Assembly (NCBI GenBank): GCA_052143535.1
Contig: JBKQSS010000056.1
Coordinates: 186,001-250,000, forward strand
DNA from: JADGRA01 sp052143535
GTDB taxonomy: Bacteria > Myxococcota > Myxococcia > Myxococcales > Myxococcaceae
Reading direction: 5' to 3'
DNA length: 64,000 nucleotides
The notes beneath the pieces were generated by a model. The model worked only from the letters and a program-made list of their open reading frames with translations. It did no database searches and was not told the DNA's origin. The position numbers were made by a program, and so were the translations under genes. Shown one piece after another: positions 60,572-64,000 of the stretch (position 1 is the first letter of the stretch; each line of letters opens with the position of its first letter).

Positions 60572-62008
60572 TCACCCACGCTCCGCCTCCGAGTCGGGGT
60601 CGACCCCGTACTCCTTCACCTTGTAGAGGAGTGCGCGGTGGCTGATTTCCAGGAGCTCCGCGGCTCGGGTGCGGTTGCCGCGTGTTTGCCGCAGCGCCGC
60701 CCGGATGAAGGCTTCTTCCAATTCTCGAGTGGCCCGTTTCAAGGAGAGGTCGCGGAACAACCCGGAGGCGAGGGCCTCCGCATCTCCCCCGCCCGTCGGT
60801 GCGGCCTGGCCACTCGCCGGCTTCGGGCCCCAAAGCTTTTCGGGCAGGCTCTCCGGCAGGACGATGGGGCCCTCAGCGAGGAGCACTGCACGTTCCATCG
60901 CGTTTTCCAGCTCGCGGACGTTGCCCGGCCAGTCGTAGGCTGTGAGTAGCACCTCCGCCTCCGCGCTGAAGCCAGTCACCGGCTGATCGCGGTTGAGCTC
61001 GCGGTTGAAGCGGTCGATAAAGGCACGCGCCAGCATTGGCACGTCCTCGCGGCGCTCCCGCAGCGGCGGCATCTTTAGATTGACGACGTGGAGACGGTAG
61101 AAGAGGTCCTCTCGGAACTCTCCACGTTCGACCAGCTTGCCGAGGTCCCGGTGCGTTGCGGCCAGCACCCGGACGTCTACTTTTTCCGACCGGTTTTCAC
61201 CCACCGGGCGAATTTCCCCCTCCTGAAGGAAGCGCAGCAGCTTGGTTTGAGCAGCCGCCGGCAGCTCGCCCACCTCGTCGAGCAGCAACGTCCCGCCGTC
61301 GGCCTCGGTGAAGAGACCGCGTTTGGATGTCCGGGCATCGGTGAAAGCGCCGCGCGCGTGGCCGAAGAGCTCGGACTCGATGAGACCGGGAGGGATGGCA
61401 CCGCAGTTGACCGCCACGAAGGGCATCGCCGAGCGCGGGCTGAGCTCATGAATGGCCCTCGCCACGAGTTCCTTTCCAGTCCCGCTCTCGCCAGTAATCA
61501 ACACCGTGGTCGAGACCGGCGCGACCTTGCCGATTTGACGTTGAAGCAGTTTCACCACCTCGGAGCCGCCGAGGATGCGCTCCAGCGCACGTTGCCCCGA
61601 CCCGCCCCCTCGCAGGCGCTGGTTCTCCGCCACCAGCCGTCGGCGCTCCTCCGCCTTGCGGAGGACCAGCACCATCTCCTCGGGCTTGAAGGGTTTGGGG
61701 ACGTAGTCATACGCACCCTGGGCGACCGCCTCGAGAGCCGCGTCCGGGGCGCCGTAGGCGCTCATCACCACGAAGGTGAGCTCTGGGTGCGCCGCCAGCG
61801 CTCGTTTGAGAAGTGACAGCCCGTCGATGCCAGGCATGCGCACGTCGGAGATGACGGCGTCGTACGGGCGTGCCGCAAGCTCGGCCAAGGCCTCTTCGCC
61901 ATTGGACACGGCGCGCACTTCAAAGCCACGCTGGGTCAGAACCAGCGTCAGCACGTGGCGAATCGATGCCTCGTCGTCGGCGACGAGGATGGTGCGGATG
62001 GCGGGCAC
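60572..62008 (-). CDS. pilR2: NtrC-type sigma-54 response regulator, PilR2-like
   Basis: 478 residues. Receiver domain (~4-118): acidic DDE, phospho-Asp in AVISDVRMPG, Thr/Ser-equivalent in VMSAYG and Lys in VPKPF. AAA+ domain (~145-375): Walker A GESGTGKE, Walker B GGTLLLDEVG. The sigma-54 contact loop reads GAFTDA instead of GAFTGA. Fis-type HTH at the C-terminus (TRGNRTRAAELLEISHRALLYK). It pairs with the upstream kinase. GTG 62008 chosen because it gives a normal receiver start. Confidence 0.92.
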   Translation of the reverse strand: MPAIRTILVADDEASIRHVLTLVLTQRGFEVRAVSNGEEALAELAARPYDAVISDVRMPGIDGLSLLKRALAAHPELTFVVMSAYGAPDAALEAVAQGAYDYVPKPFKPEEMVLVLRKAEERRRLVAENQRLRGGGSGQRALERILGGSEVVKLLQRQIGKVAPVSTTVLITGESGTGKELVARAIHELSPRSAMPFVAVNCGAIPPGLIESELFGHARGAFTDARTSKRGLFTEADGGTLLLDEVGELPAAAQTKLLRFLQEGEIRPVGENRSEKVDVRVLAATHRDLGKLVERGEFREDLFYRLHVVNLKMPPLRERREDVPMLARAFIDRFNRELNRDQPVTGFSAEAEVLLTAYDWPGNVRELENAMERAVLLAEGPIVLPESLPEKLWGPKPASGQAAPTGGGDAEALASGLFRDLSLKRATRELEEAFIRAALRQTRGNRTRAAELLEISHRALLYKVKEYGVDPDSEAERG

Positions 62009-62033
62009 GCTAGGGGGACTCCATTCTCCCCCG

Positions 62034-62062
62034 AGAACAGCCCTCGGGCGAGAGCACGTCAA
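62034..62062 (-). promoter_or_regulatory. Possible separate promoter for pilR2
   Basis: TTGACG (62057-62062) and TGTTCT (62034-62039) lie 17 bases apart on the minus strand in the 184-base gap between kinase and regulator genes. The -10 matches only 3 of 6. Confidence 0.3.
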
Positions 62063-62192
62063 CGGAACCGGGCGAAACAGCGAGCGGACGGTAAATTTTC
62101 AGCTCCAAGGGGACCTCGCCCCAGCCAGGGCGCGTAAGGGCCGGTGTCCACTCTGACGCACATGGGCGGAAGCCCGTTGCCAATGCGTTTCC

Positions 62193-63320
62193 TCAAGCAC
62201 GGGGAAGACGCACGCTGAAGCAGCTTCCCCAGCCCGAGGCTTCGGAAACCTCGAGTGTGCCGCCCATCGCCCGAACCAGGCTCTGACTCACCGCCAGGCC
62301 GAGTCCGGTCCCCATGCCTCCCGGCTTGGTGGTGAAGAAAGGCTCAAACAGCCGCCCCCGCACCTCGGGCGGAATTCCAGGCCCATTGTCGAGAATGTCG
62401 ATGCGCACGCCGTCTTCGGTGTCGGCCCGGGCCTCGAGTTTCACCGCCCCGCGTCCACCGACTGCCTGCGCTGCGTTGAGCAAGAGGTTGATGAGCACCT
62501 GGCTCAGGGGGCCCGCGTCCGCCAGCACCGCCAGACCGTCAGTAACATCGACGCCCACCTTCAAGGCCTGAAGGTCCGGACCGGCGGCCACCAAGCGGAC
62601 GCATGTCTCGGCCAGGGGCGCCACCGCCACCGACGTCAGCGTCGGCCGCGGCGGCCGGCCGAGGTCGAGCAGTCCTCGGACAATCCCGTTGATGCGGTGC
62701 ACCTCGGCCTCGATGCGGTCGAGGTACTCACCCGTCTCGGCGGAGGCCCCCAGCTGCCCTCGCAGCAAACTCAGGTAGCCGAGAATTCCGGAGAGTGGGT
62801 TCCCCACCTCGTGCGCGACGCCAGCCGCCAGACGACCCACCGTCGCCAGGCGCTCGGCGGAGACGAGTTCCTCCTGGGCACGGGTGATGTGCTCGTTGGC
62901 CAGCCGGAGGTCCTGCAGTTGCTGGTCAACGACGGAGCGCTCCGTCTGCAGAGCCGAGGCCGTCCGGCGTAATGAGGCCTCGACACGCGACAGAAGCGGC
63001 CCGGCCGAGCCCCGAGGCTCCAGCTGGAGGTCGAGCCGCTCCAGTTGGCCCAACTCCGCCTCGAGCCGCTGGACGGGCCGGGCCACCGCCAGCCAGAGGA
63101 TGGCATAGGCGAAGAGCCCGACGAGGAGTAGGTCGAGCCCAAGCAGCAACGGGAGCGCTTCGCGCGCCCCCGCGCGCACCAAGGCGGGCGCTGTCCCGGG
63201 GCCGGCCGCGCGCCGAAGCGCCTCCATCAGCGCCGCCAGTACTGGTTGGAAGGACAGTGAAGTCAGGCCAGTGGCAAGCACCGCCACGAGGAAGACAATC
63301 GCTGCCAGCCGAAGCTTCAT
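62193..63320 (-). CDS. pilS2: Membrane sensor histidine kinase, PilS2-like
   Basis: 375 residues. Two membrane helices (~5-25 and ~57-78) flank a short periplasmic loop, then a linker/coiled coil (~80-150), HisKA with His in GVAHEVGNPLSGILGY, and HATPase with NLLLNAAQA, DNGPGIPP and GTGLGLAVS. The HExGNPL form marks the NtrB-like group that pairs with sigma-54 regulators. Its ATG overlaps the prepilin peptidase stop by 4 bases. Confidence 0.9.
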   Translation of the reverse strand: MKLRLAAIVFLVAVLATGLTSLSFQPVLAALMEALRRAAGPGTAPALVRAGAREALPLLLGLDLLLVGLFAYAILWLAVARPVQRLEAELGQLERLDLQLEPRGSAGPLLSRVEASLRRTASALQTERSVVDQQLQDLRLANEHITRAQEELVSAERLATVGRLAAGVAHEVGNPLSGILGYLSLLRGQLGASAETGEYLDRIEAEVHRINGIVRGLLDLGRPPRPTLTSVAVAPLAETCVRLVAAGPDLQALKVGVDVTDGLAVLADAGPLSQVLINLLLNAAQAVGGRGAVKLEARADTEDGVRIDILDNGPGIPPEVRGRLFEPFFTTKPGGMGTGLGLAVSQSLVRAMGGTLEVSEASGWGSCFSVRLPRA

Positions 63321-64000
63321 TCGCTCGAGCCGCCAGTCAGCAGTCGTGCCAAGGAGGCGGGAAGCATCTGCCCCAGAAACGGGCCCAGAAGAAGCAACTC
63401 TAGCGCGGCCAACGCGAGCCAGGGCCCAAAGGGAAGATGGGTCGGCCCGGGGCTCCAGTCGTCGGCCATCTCAGAAACGCCGCCGGCCGGTAGGCCATTC
63501 GCGGCGTCTGAGGACTGACTGGAGCCAACTCCGTGCGGCGGCACCGGAGGTAGGGGAGCTGGACCTGCACGACCGCGCAAGACCAGGAGCGCACTTCCCA
63601 CCAGCGCGCCCTGCACATTGCTCAAAAGCACCAGTCCGAAGAGCGGCCGCCAGCCAAGGAAGGCTCCCAGCAAGGCCGCGAGCCATTTATCCCCCGCGCC
63701 CAGACCCTCCTTGCCGAGCACCCAGTGCACCAGGGACTGAAGCCCCCAGAAGAAGAAAAAGCCTGCGGCCGCCCCAACCACCGAATCCCGGACCGCCACC
63801 CACCCTAAGAGCCCTGAGGAGAGAACTCCGACCGCGAGCCCAGGGAGCGTCAGCTCAAACGGCAGCAGCCAATGGTCGAGGTCGATGAACGAAAGCGGGA
63901 CGAGAAAGCCCACCAACAGCACCGCTCGCAAAAGGCTCCACGACAGCCCGAAACGCTCCCAACAGCCGAGAAAGAGACAGCCGGTGAGGAGCTCCACCGC
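63317..64000 (-). CDS. pilD: Type IV prepilin peptidase PilD, N-terminal part beyond the window
   Basis: 228 codons visible, open to the window edge, so the 5' part, normally including the zinc/Cys and first helices, is missing. The A24 aspartates are in LSFIDLDHWLLP and LGAGDKWLAALLGAFLGW. About 45 hydrophilic residues (PPVPPHGVGSSQSSDAANGL and beyond) are inserted between the penultimate and last helix, before the family-typical HLPFGPWLALAAL. The enzyme cleaves and methylates prepilins. Confidence 0.92.
   Translation of the reverse strand, partial: AVELLTGCLFLGCWERFGLSWSLLRAVLLVGFLVPLSFIDLDHWLLPFELTLPGLAVGVLSSGLLGWVAVRDSVVGAAAGFFFFWGLQSLVHWVLGKEGLGAGDKWLAALLGAFLGWRPLFGLVLLSNVQGALVGSALLVLRGRAGPAPLPPVPPHGVGSSQSSDAANGLPAGGVSEMADDWSPGPTHLPFGPWLALAALELLLLGPFLGQMLPASLARLLTGGSSE

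Overview
The window is GC-rich chromosomal DNA, about two thirds G+C by eye, densely packed and full of 4-bp ATGA start/stop overlaps. It reads as a myxobacterium (Myxococcota). The strongest evidence is the right-hand third, which reproduces the Myxococcus xanthus type IV pilus neighbourhood as I remember it: pilD, pilS2, pilR2, a small HTH protein, pilM-N-O-P-Q, a lipoprotein, a roadblock protein, efp, accB, accC and the TPR protein SgmX. No phage, insertion sequence, plasmid, CRISPR or tRNA signal was seen. The window looks like core genome plus one small secondary-metabolite operon.

Layout. 1-3700: a truncated zinc-ribbon protein, an RNase HI-like protein, the RNase P RNA, a lipoprotein and ftsY. 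3700-10000: an M1-type peptidase, a polytopic membrane protein, a lipoprotein, a processive-type family 2 glycosyltransferase and a C-terminal processing protease. 10070-14752: a MarR/SRPBCC pair with a palindromic operator, then a leftward ftsE-ftsX-EnvC-like-hydrolase operon. 14821-22488: mostly small envelope proteins, a secreted glutathione peroxidase, mobA, a slipin, fdhD, murI and a three-module lipoprotein. 22667-27571: tolQ-tolR-tolA-tolB with fhs as the last gene. 27651-31619: an acetyltransferase, a class V aminotransferase, a Ppx/GppA phosphatase and a Spinster-like transporter. 31680-36417: a type III polyketide synthase operon. It encodes the PKS, an ICMT-type methyltransferase, an acyl carrier protein, a fatty acyl-AMP ligase and an FAD oxidoreductase. 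It is followed by an AsmA/DUF748-like protein and a peptidoglycan-binding lipoprotein. 38064-46821: a Tat-exported amidase, an Omp85 protein with seven POTRA domains, and TamB. 46835-64000: an ExeA-like ATPase and the pilus neighbourhood, all leftward.

How they work together. Most genes build or energise the cell envelope: FtsEX with a catalytically dead LytM activator, the Tol system, an Omp85/TamB pair and the PilMNOPQ alignment and secretin complex. The PKS operon carries everything needed to activate a fatty acid, load it on a carrier, extend and cyclise it, then methylate and oxidise the product. It is therefore a good candidate for a phenolic-lipid or alkylpyrone pathway.

The only gene-free stretch above 300 bases is 1132-1606, which holds rnpB. 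Other gaps above about 140 bases are 5381-5582, 8268-8542, 9956-10098, 22489-22666, 50459-50683, 60386-60571 and 62009-62192. Candidate promoters or operators are listed for all of these except 5381-5582, where I see nothing convincing. All calls come from reading the sequence; no searches were run.
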